NCBI RefSeq assembly: GCF_030813435.1
Contig: NZ_JAUSUG010000001.1
Coordinates: forward strand, 62,001-126,000
Length of the DNA stretch: 64,000 nucleotides
Direction: 5' to 3'
Source: Evansella vedderi
GTDB lineage: Bacteria > Bacillota > Bacilli > Bacillales > Salisediminibacteriaceae
The notes under the pieces are model-generated. The model saw only the letters and a list, made by a program, of their open reading frames with translations, was not told the DNA's origin and did no database searches. A program made the position numbers and the translations under genes. Of the stretch, positions 44,605 through 54,102 are shown in pieces (position 1 is the stretch's first letter; each line of letters opens with the position of its first letter).

Positions 44605-45276
44605 TTATTTCTTCAGATGTGGGCAGTAGGGACATTTAGTTGTAGCTGGTAATTCTTTTAATAAACAGCATGTTATCCGTTTGTAATTTTTAGCCGCTTC
44701 TTCGAACTTTTGACCAGCAAGGAACTTTCGAAACATGGATGTGCGGGTATGGGGGTGCCAAACGGCATCATCTAACAGTGTCTTTAAGTCCTTTTTACCT
44801 TGTTCTAATTCCAGTTGACTATACATCCACTGAACATATCCCCATATGTTTTCCCATAGGGTAATTTTGGATAGATGGCCAAGCATAGACATCCTTTGAA
44901 CGACGTTATGTCCATATTTCTCCACTATCATCTCTAAGTCGTTTTCCTGAGCAGCTCTTACATACTTTCCATCAAGGTTAAAAGTGATTCCACCTTCATT
45001 TTCTACTAAATATATATTTTCTAGAGGGCCGTCCCATATTTTGTGATGTGCTTTTAAAAAAAGCTGGGCTGCTATGAAAAAACCATACCGCCGCATGAAG
45101 ATAGAAGTGGCTACGGAGTCATTTGGAGTGTCAAATGACTGTTTAACATAGGTTATCAACTGTTTAAATTTCCCGTGAATGATGTCATGAACAGTCATAA
45201 ACCCAGTGGCTTTATTCTCCACATGAACCTGGTAAAGTTTAAGTTCTTCATAGTTAAACACTTTTTTTCGCCTCAT
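44605..45276 (-). CDS. FhuF-like (2Fe-2S) siderophore-iron reductase
   Basis: A 223-residue protein ending TCCLLKELPATTKCPYCPH: the CC-x10-CxxC cluster-binding end of FhuF-type ferric-siderophore reductases. The N-terminal part is helical with no clear motif beyond SIFMRRYGFFIAAQLFLKA. It overlaps the end of the ATPase gene by 23 nt and so is translated behind it. Releases iron from imported siderophore by reduction. Confidence 0.82.
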   Translation of the reverse strand: MRRKKVFNYEELKLYQVHVENKATGFMTVHDIIHGKFKQLITYVKQSFDTPNDSVATSIFMRRYGFFIAAQLFLKAHHKIWDGPLENIYLVENEGGITFNLDGKYVRAAQENDLEMIVEKYGHNVVQRMSMLGHLSKITLWENIWGYVQWMYSQLELEQGKKDLKTLLDDAVWHPHTRTSMFRKFLAGQKFEEAAKNYKRITCCLLKELPATTKCPYCPHLKK

Positions 45277-46081
45277 TCATAGTGGGGAGAATACATCGGC
45301 CTTTACCATAAGGAATACAATGGGGAGTTCCGAAAATAGGGTCCGTAGCTACCTGACACTCCATTCCAAATACACTTCTTACCAGCTCGCAATTAATGAT
45401 AGACTCAGGTGTTCCTTGGTTAAATACAGCTCCGTCTTTGATGGCAATGATATTGTGCCCGTAGCGAGAGGCTAAATTAATATCATGTAAAACCATAATA
45501 ATGGTTCGATTTTGTTTTTCGTTTAGTTCAAATAAAAGGTCCAATATTTCTATTTGATGTGTCATATCTAAATACGTTGTCGGTTCATCAAGCAAAATAA
45601 TTTCCGTATCTTGTGCAAGGGTCATGGCAATCCAAGCTCGTTGACGTTGACCACCTGATAGTTCATCTACTGGTTTGTCACGGAGTTCAAAGACACGCGT
45701 TGCTTTCATTGCCTCTTCCACTTTTTCCGTATCTTCCTCCGTCCAGCGCTTTAACCATGACTGGTGTGGATATCGCCCTTGTTTTACTAAGTCCTGTACA
45801 GTTAGTCCTTCGGGAGAGATAGGGGACTGTGGTAAAATACCTAATTTTTTTGCCACTTCTCTTGAAGACAAACGAGTGATGTCTTTTCCTTCTAATAAAA
45901 CAGAACCATCTGCAGGTTTTAACAAACGTGCCATGGAACGAAGTAGTGTGGATTTCCCACAACCATTACTTCCCACAAATACAGATATTTCACCTCGTGG
46001 GATCGATAAGTTTAAATCTTCAAATAGTAAATGGTCATGATAACCTATAGACAATTTATTCGCTTCAATAGGTGTCCTCAT
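45254..46081 (-). CDS. Iron-siderophore ABC transporter ATPase (FecE/YusV type)
   Basis: A 275-residue ATPase. Walker A GSNGCGKST, LPQSPISPEGLTVQDLV, signature [13 protein letters not shown], Walker B IILLDEPTTYLD, switch VLHDINLASRYG. Start at 46081 after GGAGGGATTTTGTA. It diverges from the binding protein and permease at 46302 and shares a Fur-controlled intergenic region. Most likely energises the fused permease. Confidence 0.9.
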   Translation of the reverse strand: MRTPIEANKLSIGYHDHLLFEDLNLSIPRGEISVFVGSNGCGKSTLLRSMARLLKPADGSVLLEGKDITRLSSREVAKKLGILPQSPISPEGLTVQDLVKQGRYPHQSWLKRWTEEDTEKVEEAMKATRVFELRDKPVDELSGGQRQRAWIAMTLAQDTEIILLDEPTTYLDMTHQIEILDLLFELNEKQNRTIIMVLHDINLASRYGHNIIAIKDGAVFNQGTPESIINCELVRSVFGMECQVATDPIFGTPHCIPYGKGRCILPTMNEAKKSV

Positions 46082-46161
46082 TACAAAATCCCTCCATGTT
46101 CCTTTGAGACTAAATGATAAGATTTCTCAATGAATATAGTGTAACACAAAATAAATGACAG

Positions 46162-46249
46162 TGAGAATCATTTTCATTTATTTTCTAAAACCCCTTTACA
46201 AAAGGCTAAAAAGTATTTAGACTAATGATTGTGTTGAGAATGATTATCA
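46162..46249. promoter_or_regulatory. Two Fur boxes in the divergent siderophore promoter region
   Basis: TGAGAAT-C-ATTTTCA (46162-46176) and TGAGAAT-G-ATTATCA (46235-46249) fit the 7-1-7 Fur box. One faces each divergent unit, so both should be iron-repressed. Confidence 0.87.
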
Positions 46250-46301
46250 AAGTCAATTGCAGCCGCCTATAGGACAATAGGATAACTTTGGAGGGATCTT
46301 A

Positions 46302-47279
46302 ATGAAGAAGAAATTATTCATCTTACTTGCAATAGTATTGTTAGCAGCTTGTTCGTCAACAAAGGAAGAAGCAGTAGCAACGGAATCTGATTCAATAAAT
46401 AGTAATGAAATAACGATAGAAGGTGTGAATGGGGAGGTTACATTAGATTTTCCTGCACAGAAAGTTGTTGTTTTGGAATGGACATATGCAGAGAATTTAT
46501 TAGCTCTTGGCATGCAGCCTGCTGGAATGGCAGATATAGAGGGATACGGAGAATATGTCAATATTGAACCACAACTGGATGGAAGTGTGGTAGATGTTGG
46601 AGGAAGACAAGAACCAAATTTAGAAGTTATTGCTTCGATTGAACCAGACTTAATCATTGGTGTAAGCTTCCGCCATGATACAATGCTTGCAGAGTTAGAA
46701 TCCATTGCACCTACGGTTATTTTTAATCCTTATCCAGATGACGAAAGTATTGATTTATATGAGGAAATGGAAATGACGTTTAAGGAAATGGCAAAAGCAG
46801 TAGGGAAAGAAGCAGAGGCGGAGCAGGTCCTATTAGATCTAGACAAGAAATATGAAGAGGCGGCAGCTAAAATAGAGGGAGCGGACCTTGCAACGAATGA
46901 TGTAATTTTAACTCTTGCTTATTCAGGTCCACAAGCGCCAGAAATTCGCGTATTTACACCGAATTCAATGGCTTCGATTATTTTAGAAAAAATCGGTCTG
47001 AACAACATTCACGAGCCAGAGCAATTTGAAATATTTGGGTCCAGCACGTTTAACGTGGAAGGATTAGTGAAATATGAAGATGCAAACTATTTATTTACGG
47101 TACCAGACACGGACAATATTTATGAAAATCAGTTAAAAGGGAATAAAGTTTGGGGAAATTTAACCTTCGTACAAGAAAATAGACTGTTTGATCTTGGTGC
47201 AGATACGTGGTTATACGGGGGACCACTGTCAGCCGGTACCTTACTTGACCAAATTATCGATACCATGGTGAATAACTAA
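46302..47279 (+). CDS. Iron-siderophore binding lipoprotein
   Basis: A 325-residue lipoprotein. Lipobox LAAC (Cys17), short linker, then a FecB/FhuD-type fold: FPAQKVVVLEWTYAENLLALGMQPAG, VGGRQEPNLEVIASIEPDLIIG, and the C-terminal YGGPLSAGTLLDQII. Similar in layout to YfiY/FhuD-type receptors. GGAGGGATCTTA before ATG. Captures the ferric siderophore for the permease that follows. Confidence 0.9.
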   Translation: MKKKLFILLAIVLLAACSSTKEEAVATESDSINSNEITIEGVNGEVTLDFPAQKVVVLEWTYAENLLALGMQPAGMADIEGYGEYVNIEPQLDGSVVDVGGRQEPNLEVIASIEPDLIIGVSFRHDTMLAELESIAPTVIFNPYPDDESIDLYEEMEMTFKEMAKAVGKEAEAEQVLLDLDKKYEEAAAKIEGADLATNDVILTLAYSGPQAPEIRVFTPNSMASIILEKIGLNNIHEPEQFEIFGSSTFNVEGLVKYEDANYLFTVPDTDNIYENQLKGNKVWGNLTFVQENRLFDLGADTWLYGGPLSAGTLLDQIIDTMVNN

Positions 47280-49237
47280 TGGTTAAGCAAAAAATAAAGT
47301 CTCCTGTCCTACTGACAGGGGGCTTTTTTCTACTAGTTATTTTATCCATTATTCATTTAACACAAGGTCAAGCGGACTATTCCATTTCTGAACTGTTAGA
47401 TCAAGTATGGGTAGAGGGCCGTGTCCAAGATATCGTTTTATCCCTTCGTCTTCCCAGGCTTGTTATTGGAATAGTAGCGGGAGGTGCCTTAGCCGTCTCC
47501 GGTGCAGCATTACAAACGTTAACAAAAAACCCTTTAGCTGCTCCAGGAACACTTGGTATTAACGCCGGTGCTTTTTTCTTTGTCGTAGCATCCACGATAT
47601 TTTTTCCAAGTTTCATCAGTAGTTTTCCTTTTGTTACGGCTTTACTAGGGGCAATCGTCTCCTCCATCATGGTAGTTACCTTAGCAGGGCGGCAAATGGA
47701 GCCTGTACGTGTGGCATTAACAGGAATGATTATATCTTTATTATTTGCCTCCATTACTGGGACACTTCAACTTTTATTTGAGAACAAAACAAATGGGCTA
47801 TTCTTATGGGGATCAGGTACACTTGTCCAACTAAATTGGAATGGAGTCACCTTTGCCTTACCGGTCATTATAGTAGGATTTCTAGGGGCGTTACTTTTAG
47901 CTAAACCATTGGATACCTTATCCCTTGGAGAGGACATTGCCACATCACTGGGGCAAAAGGTAACTTCCATCAAGCTAGCCACTTGGTCTGTAGCGATTGT
48001 TTTAGCAGCTGTAACCGTAAGTGTTGTGGGACCAATTGGATTTATTGGTTTGATGGCACCACATATTGTTCGGATGTTAGGGATTAAAGGTCACCTTATG
48101 ATCTTTATTCATTCTTTCCTTTGGGGAGCCATCATGATTGTTGGCGCAGATGTGTTAGGAAGGTTAATACAACCTGGACAAGAAGTACCCGTAGGGGCAA
48201 TGACTGCTTTGATTGGGGGACCGTGGTTACTTTACTTAGCCTGGCGAACCGCTCGTTCGATGAAAAGCTCCGATCGACAAATGGGCGGAACGACGAAACC
48301 TATTAAGCTAAGAGTTATTCTACCAATACTCTCTTTATTCATCGCGGTGAGTATGGTAGTTGCATTTTCTTATAACGGGGTAGCATGGAGTTTCGAATGG
48401 ACGAATCCTGCCGTATGGACCTTCCGTATACCACGAGTATTAACGGCATTCATAGTAGGTATGATGCTTGCTGTTTGTGGTGTTTTACTGCAAGGGGTAC
48501 TTCGAAACCCTTTAGCAGATGCTAGTGTCATTGGAATTACCTCCATGGGTGGAGCAGGAGCTATGTTATTCCTCGTCATGTTCCCAGGATTGCCACCTTC
48601 GTTTATGACGTTAGGGGCTGCTATAGGTGCGGCAACAGCATTAATGATTATACTAGTAACAGCTTGGAAAAATAATTTTCAGCCAATGCTTGTAGCACTA
48701 ATGGGTATCGCTATTGCTGCCTTTGGTTCTGCTGCGACTCAAGTTTTCGTTGTAAAAGCGAAACTCGCAGTGGCAGGTGCCCTTGTATGGTTATCGGGAA
48801 GCACATATGCCCTGGGGTGGAAAGACGTTCAGTTTGCGTTCCTTCTATTTCTAACTTTTATAGGACCTGCTATTTATTTGACTCGTAAATTAGATACCTT
48901 AACCTTTGGTGATGATGTTGCTGCAGGGCTAGGATTATCCGTTCGATCTACTAGAGTTTGGGCATTAGTTATCGGGGTTTCCTTAAGTACAGCTGCCGTA
49001 TCACTAGTTGGTACCATTGGCTTTATCGGACTTGTCGCACCTCATATTGCAAGAAGATTAGTGGGATTCCACCATTTGCCTTTGATAATCGTATCAGGGC
49101 TTCTCGGTGGCTTACTATTAGTAGTAGCCGATTTCATTGGAAGAACAATTATTGTACCAAATGATATACCAAGTGGACTAGTAGTAGCGTTGATTGGCAC
49201 ACCTTATCTATTATATTTATTACGAAAAATCAAATAG
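47279..49237 (+). CDS. Fused double FecCD permease (FhuB type)
   Basis: A 652-residue protein with two complete FecCD domains in one chain. Domain one (about 1-325) has LRLPRLVIGIVAGGALAVSGAALQTLTKNPLAAPGTLGI and PIGFIGLMAPHIVRML. Domain two (about 340-652) has FRIPRVLTAFIVGMMLAVCGVLLQGVLRNPLADASVIGI and TIGFIGLVAPHIARRLVG. In most Bacillus systems these are two genes. Its ATG overlaps the receptor stop by one base. Confidence 0.92.
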   Translation: MVKQKIKSPVLLTGGFFLLVILSIIHLTQGQADYSISELLDQVWVEGRVQDIVLSLRLPRLVIGIVAGGALAVSGAALQTLTKNPLAAPGTLGINAGAFFFVVASTIFFPSFISSFPFVTALLGAIVSSIMVVTLAGRQMEPVRVALTGMIISLLFASITGTLQLLFENKTNGLFLWGSGTLVQLNWNGVTFALPVIIVGFLGALLLAKPLDTLSLGEDIATSLGQKVTSIKLATWSVAIVLAAVTVSVVGPIGFIGLMAPHIVRMLGIKGHLMIFIHSFLWGAIMIVGADVLGRLIQPGQEVPVGAMTALIGGPWLLYLAWRTARSMKSSDRQMGGTTKPIKLRVILPILSLFIAVSMVVAFSYNGVAWSFEWTNPAVWTFRIPRVLTAFIVGMMLAVCGVLLQGVLRNPLADASVIGITSMGGAGAMLFLVMFPGLPPSFMTLGAAIGAATALMIILVTAWKNNFQPMLVALMGIAIAAFGSAATQVFVVKAKLAVAGALVWLSGSTYALGWKDVQFAFLLFLTFIGPAIYLTRKLDTLTFGDDVAAGLGLSVRSTRVWALVIGVSLSTAAVSLVGTIGFIGLVAPHIARRLVGFHHLPLIIVSGLLGGLLLVVADFIGRTIIVPNDIPSGLVVALIGTPYLLYLLRKIK

Positions 49238-49345
49238 AATAACAAGGGATTGGGGAATTTTGTAGTATAGTTCCTTAAATTTCAGAAAGATAGTTCATTA
49301 ATAGCTTAGCTATCTTTTTATATGTTTATAATATAGGAATTTCAT

Positions 49346-49640
49346 AAATTTATGCCCTTATATACCAAGGCTTTTTAAGCATGAAAAAGCAGTACCATCT
49401 GTCTAATTTACTCTTTTTCTATTTTGATAAGAATATGGAAGATAGTTAGAAGTCTCATAAACAAATTCATGGAACATGTATCGTACCAGAACAGAAGCAT
49501 TAGTTACCTGTTTGTTAGTGCGTTTATGAAACGCGAAAACGAAAAGGAAGAGTGACTTACCCGTCTCATGAAGCATTCATGAAACGCGAAACGAAAAGGA
49601 AACGCCACTTACCTGTCTCATAGAAGCATTCATAAAACTG
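49346..49640. repeat. Leader plus short 52-bp array, type 2 (copy 1)
   Basis: The leader (49346 to about 49513) begins AAATTTATGCCCTTATATACC and includes AAGGCTTTTTAAGCATGAAAA and TTCATGGAACATGTATCG. Two to three units of the type ATGAAACGCGAAACGAAAAG ... CACTTACCTGTCTCATAGA follow, up to 49640. The same leader and array lie at 55187. The remaining parts of 49238-49808 show no gene. Confidence 0.85.
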
Positions 49641-49808
49641 GCTCCTATACCTGAGAAGAATTGAAGTAAATGTTCTACATTTGTCCAGGAGTTAAGAGAA
49701 TGATGACGTATGATTAAAGTTTCATCAAATTTTAGAAGTATGAAAGTTGGACAAAAGGGGGGGCATACAAATGAAGTAAAAAGATTTGGAGGTGAATTCT
49801 AGGGTTTT

Positions 49809-50216
49809 ATGAGTACTTATTTCATCGTTTTTAATGCTGATGGTTTAAAATTGGCTTGTCTATATTACGGAAATAAAAAAGATAATGCTATTCGTAATAT
49901 AGAAGAAACAAAGCAGGGTGACATTTTTGAGATCATGGATGTAGGAAAGTTTATAGTAGGAATGGGTTGGTATATTTTAGTAACAATAAATAATAAGCAA
50001 AGTGTTTTTGCTTCCATAAGAGATTTGGAAGAAGCGATGGAATCAAAGAAAATTCAACCATTAGTTGACCTGGAATTAGAACACTGTTATTTGAAGTATC
50101 AGATAGATCGGGCACTGGAATCTAAGAATAAAGAATTATTTATGAACGTGATAAAAAGGTACAAGGATTTTACTATCCTAAAGGAAAAATCAAGTTCCAT
50201 GTTATTTAACATTTGA
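49809..50216 (+). CDS. IDEAL-domain protein
   Basis: A 135-residue protein. Residues 1-85 form an unrecognised mixed alpha/beta region (STYFIVFNADGLKLACLYYG). Residues 92-125, LELEHCYLKYQIDRALESKNKELFMNVIKRY, fit the IDEAL domain, a short helical motif of Firmicutes regulators and partner proteins. Start 49809 follows TTTGGAGGTG. Role unknown; probably binds another protein. Confidence 0.65.
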   Translation: MSTYFIVFNADGLKLACLYYGNKKDNAIRNIEETKQGDIFEIMDVGKFIVGMGWYILVTINNKQSVFASIRDLEEAMESKKIQPLVDLELEHCYLKYQIDRALESKNKELFMNVIKRYKDFTILKEKSSSMLFNI

Positions 50217-50220
50217 ACTT

Positions 50221-50364
50221 TTAAATTTTTACTGAAAAAGCTTCAGTATCGAAAGCTTTACAGTCTGTTTTTGCTCTTTTTCCTGTATGGTTGACTACAT
50301 AAATTCGATCTGCAGCACATCTATTTCCGTCCGCCCAAAATTTACAGTTGTTTACTTCGCACAT
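50221..50364 (-). CDS. DUF1540 small cysteine protein
   Basis: Forty-seven residues from ATG 50364: MCEVNNCKFWADGNRCAADR, then a C-terminal part with TDCKAF. The four cysteines and the Cys-x4-Cys-x-Trp spacing match DUF1540 modules, which probably bind metal. A stop codon directly precedes the ATG and no ribosome site is visible, so it may be poorly translated or 5' truncated. Positions 50365-50530 hold nothing recognised. Confidence 0.65.
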   Translation of the reverse strand: MCEVNNCKFWADGNRCAADRIYVVNHTGKRAKTDCKAFDTEAFSVKI

Positions 50365-50532
50365 TTAAATAGGAGTTTGGATTAATGTCTATCAAATAAA
50401 TGTGGTAGACATTTTCTATTGTTGAAACTAATGATTATGTGGTCTTGTTAATGAATGGAAGTCTGGAAAACTATCTTTGTTCAAACTTTGTTCATAATTA
50501 ACCTTTCTTTAAAAAAAACTCTCCTAACCTAG

Positions 50533-50595
50533 TTGACAATGATTCTCATTACCACTATACTTAGAATTGTGAGTTGGGGATGATAATCATTCTCA
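50533..50595 (+). promoter_or_regulatory. Promoter overlapped by two Fur boxes
   Basis: TTGACA (50533-50538), 17 bp, TATACT (50556-50561). Fur boxes TGACAAT-G-ATTCTCA (50534-50548) and TGATAAT-C-ATTCTCA (50581-50595) cover the -35 and the start of transcription. Confidence 0.88.
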
Positions 50596-50638
50596 ATTAA
50601 AAACTACAAATGAAAAACTTACATAGGGGGAGTCACAA

Positions 50639-51766
50639 ATGAAGAAGATATTATTTTTTGCAATGATGGCATTATTACTTCTTGTAGCAGTAGCTTGCGG
50701 AAACGGTGATAGTGATGCTGCAGAATCGAATGAACAAGATCAAGAGGATGCACAAGTAGAAGAGACACCAGAAGATGATGTTACGGAAGAAGACGAAGCA
50801 ACAGCTGAAGATGCAGGTGTTGTAAACCTTTATACTAGCCGTCACTATGATACAGATCGTGAGCTTTACGATTTATTTACAGAAGAAACTGGAATCGTAG
50901 TTAACGTAATCGAAGGTAGTGGTCCGGAACTAATCGAGCGTATGAACATCGAAGGCGAAGCTACAGAAGCGGACGTATTTATTACAGCTGACGCAGGTAA
51001 CCTCCATGTTGCGAAAATGGATGACTTATTCCAAACAATCGAAAGTGAAGTTTTATTTAACAACATTCCTGAAAACTTACGTGATGCAGACAATCAATGG
51101 TTCGGATTAACACAAAGAGCCCGTGTATTTGTTTACGCAAAAGACCGCGTTGATCCATCTGAACTTTCTACTTACGAAGCAATCACAGGACCTGAATGGG
51201 AAGGTAGATTATTAGCACGTACATCTGAGAACATGTACAACATCTCTATTATGGCTTCTTTCATTGAATTGTGGGGTGCAGAGGCTGCAGAAGAGTGGGC
51301 TAATGGGTTCGCAAACAATATGGCAAGAGATCCTCAAGGTGGAGACACGGACCAAGCAAGAGCAGTAGTTGCTGGTGAAGGTGACGTAGCACTAATGAAC
51401 ACGTACTACATTGGACGTTTACTAAACTCAGAAGATCCAGGTGATGTAGAAGTTGGAGAAGCAGTAGGAGTATTCTTCCCTAACCAAGACACAACTGGAA
51501 CTCATGTAAACATTAGTGGAGCCGGAATTACAAAGCATTCTAAAAACGTAGAAAATGCTATTAAGTTCTTGGAGTTCTTGTCTGGTGAACATGCACAACA
51601 AGTATTTGCTGAAGGTAACAATGAGTATCCAGCTAATCCAAACGTTCCTTGGTCTGATACAGTTGCTGCTTGGGGCGAGTTTAAAGCACAAGATATTAAC
51701 TTAACAATCTTAGGTGAAAACCAACAAGAAGCAATCAGAATCTTTGACCGATCTGGCTGGAAATAA
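50639..51766 (+). CDS. Fe(3+) ABC transporter binding lipoprotein (FutA/FbpA type)
   Basis: A 375-residue lipoprotein. Lipobox AVAC (Cys20), a highly acidic linker (about 25-58), then GVVNLYTSRHYDTDRELYDLFTEETGI, ADVFITADAGNLH, WFGLTQRARVFVYAKD, GDVALMNTYYIGRLL and GTHVNISGAGI. The Tyr pair in NTYYIG matches the iron ligands of FutA/FbpA. Strong Fur control. No permease or ATPase follows, so its transporter is encoded elsewhere. Confidence 0.9.
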   Translation: MKKILFFAMMALLLLVAVACGNGDSDAAESNEQDQEDAQVEETPEDDVTEEDEATAEDAGVVNLYTSRHYDTDRELYDLFTEETGIVVNVIEGSGPELIERMNIEGEATEADVFITADAGNLHVAKMDDLFQTIESEVLFNNIPENLRDADNQWFGLTQRARVFVYAKDRVDPSELSTYEAITGPEWEGRLLARTSENMYNISIMASFIELWGAEAAEEWANGFANNMARDPQGGDTDQARAVVAGEGDVALMNTYYIGRLLNSEDPGDVEVGEAVGVFFPNQDTTGTHVNISGAGITKHSKNVENAIKFLEFLSGEHAQQVFAEGNNEYPANPNVPWSDTVAAWGEFKAQDINLTILGENQQEAIRIFDRSGWK

Positions 51767-51810
51767 TCACCTAACACTATCAATATATTTTAATTATAGT
51801 AAAGTACTTA

Positions 51811-51846
51811 GAGCGTTGATCCAAAAAAGGGTCAGCGCTCTTTTTG
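51811..51846 (+). terminator. Rho-independent terminator
   Basis: GAGCGTTGATCC (51811-51822) pairs with GGGTCAGCGCTC (51829-51840), followed by TTTTTG. Ends the iron-binding protein transcript. The rest of 51847-52193 holds no convincing gene. Confidence 0.82.
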
Positions 51847-52193
51847 TGGGTGCCTATCACCGCTCGAGTTTTGTCGAAATATATACTAAATTACAAGCAA
51901 AAAGCTTTTTCAATAGTCAACAAGTAATTATTACTCTACTGGCGAGAAAGCTTTTGTTAATTTTCAACTACACAACTTATCTTTTCTGCCAACTAATTGG
52001 AAAAAAAGTGTTACACTTGGGGGGAGAAATATTAATAAGCGTTAAATAAAAATGAGGTGGGAACTCGAAATGGAAAGAATATCTCTTTCTTATATGTCTC
52101 TTTGTTATTTATCAAATGATTGTTTTTAATTTGATAACAGACATTTTTAGGTTCATGTACGAATACTTTGAATTTAATGCAGAGGTGATAAAA

Positions 52194-52745
52194 ATCAAGT
52201 CAAAAGTTTTAATTATGTCCATACTTTTCGTTTTTATAGCGGCTTGTTCAGACCAAGGTTTTGAAAAAGAAGATACGGCTGCAATTCTAAATGGTGAAGA
52301 AATGAAATACGAAGATATAATGGTGCAATTTTCTGTAGACGAAAACAGAGAAGAAACGGTTATTAACTATTTGAAACAAGAGATTGTTATTTTAGAAGCA
52401 AGAGAAATGGGGATAACTGTTTCCGACGAAGAAGTTGAAGAAAGTAAAAAAGCTATTTTTCCTGGCTCGGATGCAAGTGAAAGGTATAAAATGATTGAAA
52501 ATAAAGAGTTATATGAGTTTTACGAGCAACAAGCATCATTACTCGGTGTATCACCTGAAGAATTTTTTGAAGCATGGGAGGAAAGGACATATCAAATACA
52601 GGCATACGTGGAAAAGTATATCGATGCGAAATTTGGCTACCCAGATAAAGGCGAGGACGTTGATGAGTGGGGGCAAAAAATTGACGATCACCTTGATAAA
52701 CTCCTCAAAAACTATAAAGAAGATGGAAGATTAATAATAAAGTAA
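52194..52745 (+). CDS. Lipoprotein with SurA/PrsA-like N-terminal domain
   Basis: A lipoprotein frame with signal KSKVLIMSILFVFIAAC (lipobox IAAC) and a helical body: ILNGEEMKYEDIMVQF, EREMGITVSDEEVEESK-like EAREMGITVSDEEVEESKKA. This fits SurA_N/PrsA-type foldases without the PPIase domain. Ribosome site GAGGTG (52183-52188) points at codon 52194, which is ATC where an ATG would be expected. An ATG further up at 52116 lacks spacing and adds a non-signal leader. The start codon may have been lost, or ATC or an upstream start is used. Confidence 0.65.
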   Translation: MKSKVLIMSILFVFIAACSDQGFEKEDTAAILNGEEMKYEDIMVQFSVDENREETVINYLKQEIVILEAREMGITVSDEEVEESKKAIFPGSDASERYKMIENKELYEFYEQQASLLGVSPEEFFEAWEERTYQIQAYVEKYIDAKFGYPDKGEDVDEWGQKIDDHLDKLLKNYKEDGRLIIK

Positions 52746-52764
52746 CTAGTAAAACGATTGATGA

Positions 52765-52862
52765 CCCAATTCTATTAAAAACAAATGCCATTACCTACGT
52801 AGTAAGAAAAGAGGCAAACTTGGAACGCAATAACCAGAGGAAGGAACAAACGCGTTCTTAGA
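52765..52862 (+). repeat. Partial duplication of the methyltransferase 3' end
   Basis: This stretch repeats about 53992-54087: CCAATTCTATTAAAAACAAA, CTACGTAGTAAGAAAAGAGG and AACAAACGCGTTCTTAGA match the end of the methyltransferase gene and the bases after it, with scattered changes. It has no start codon and codes for nothing complete. Confidence 0.85.
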
Positions 52863-52908
52863 AAGGCAGTGAAGAAATTTTTGTATTGAATGGGGGAGGG
52901 GATGGAAA

Positions 52909-53280
52909 ATGAACACTCGAATTATTTATCTTGCAATAGGTATAATGATGACTATTTTATCGTTAGTTTTTCTTATAGGAGCAATAATAGAGCAGACTCC
53001 ACTGCTATATCAAACCTATTCTGCAGTTGCTCTTTCCGTGATGTCTTTTTGTATGTATTCTCTTCACCCCCATTTTAAGGATAAAGTACGTGCAAAATTT
53101 ATAAGACAAAAAGCTATATTTTACTCCTTTTTAGTCATTTTCCTTTACTTGATATTTTTTTCCTTAGGGTTAGTCCTTGATTTTATTGCGTTATCAATCC
53201 CAGAGATGTTAACAATGATATCTTCCTTGATCGTGATTACATTATTTATTTCACTAGTTTGTGCAACCAAACTACATTAG
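52909..53280 (+). CDS. Four-helix membrane protein, unknown
   Basis: A 123-residue protein with four hydrophobic segments (about 5-25, 32-50, 65-87, 95-118) and a basic loop FKDKVRAKFIRQK between helices two and three. GGGAGGGGATGG precedes the ATG. No family recognised. It ends 56 nt before the methyltransferase and may be co-transcribed with it. Confidence 0.6.
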   Translation: MNTRIIYLAIGIMMTILSLVFLIGAIIEQTPLLYQTYSAVALSVMSFCMYSLHPHFKDKVRAKFIRQKAIFYSFLVIFLYLIFFSLGLVLDFIALSIPEMLTMISSLIVITLFISLVCATKLH

Positions 53281-53336
53281 AACCCAAATTAAATTTGTGT
53301 GAAAATTCCATTCATGTGAAACAGAAGGAGGAAGCT

Positions 53337-54047
53337 ATGAACAAGCTAGAGTTCATTCGTGATGAAGAAAAGATGTACCATGATTTTTGCTATGATAATT
53401 ACAAGTTATTTGAGGAGGGTTCATGGTTATATAAGCCAGTGAAAACAGTAATGGATCTGCTTCCCTCACTTGGAAATATAGAGAAGCCAAGCGTTCTGGA
53501 CCTAGGCTCTGGGGTAGGGAGAAACAGTATTCCCATTGCGGAAAAAATCAAAGGGAGCGGTGGGAAAGTAGTCTGTGTGGATCTACTAGATTCAGCTATT
53601 GAAAAACTAAATACATACAGTAAAGAATTTGGAGTAGGGGATGTAATTCGGACGATCAAGGCCGACATAGGAAACTATCCAATCCCCAAAAATACATATG
53701 ATTTGATTGTAGCTGTTTCCAGCTTGGAGCACGTTGCCACAGAAGCAGACTTTGAAAAAATCCTCCACCGAATGGCGGAAGGGACGAACCCCCAAGGCAT
53801 AAACTGTATTATCGTCAATTCTGAAGTGGAAGAAATAGATTTGAAAACGAACCAAAAGCTAGATGCACTAATGGAAATTAACATGCCAACAAAGCAGATG
53901 ATTACAAAATTACAAACCATCTATAAAGGTTGGGAAGTCATCAAGCACATAGTAAAGCCATTAGAGTACGAAATTACCCGTAACGAAAAGCCAATTCTAT
54001 TAAAAACAAATGCCATCACCTACGTAGTTAGAAAAGAGGCAAACTAG
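53337..54047 (+). CDS. Class I SAM-dependent methyltransferase
   Basis: A 236-residue methyltransferase. Motif I VLDLGSGVGRNSIPIAE (about 52-68), acidic VVCVDLLDSAIEKL, motif II IKADIGNYPI, motif IV YDLIVAVSSLEHV. Start at ATG 53337 with AAGGAGG upstream. The substrate is not evident. Part of its 3' end is duplicated at 52765. Confidence 0.83.
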   Translation: MNKLEFIRDEEKMYHDFCYDNYKLFEEGSWLYKPVKTVMDLLPSLGNIEKPSVLDLGSGVGRNSIPIAEKIKGSGGKVVCVDLLDSAIEKLNTYSKEFGVGDVIRTIKADIGNYPIPKNTYDLIVAVSSLEHVATEADFEKILHRMAEGTNPQGINCIIVNSEVEEIDLKTNQKLDALMEINMPTKQMITKLQTIYKGWEVIKHIVKPLEYEITRNEKPILLKTNAITYVVRKEAN

Positions 54048-54102
54048 GAACGCAATTGATCTTGAGGAAGGAGCAAACGCGTTCTTAGAGTCCCCCTCAC
54101 AG

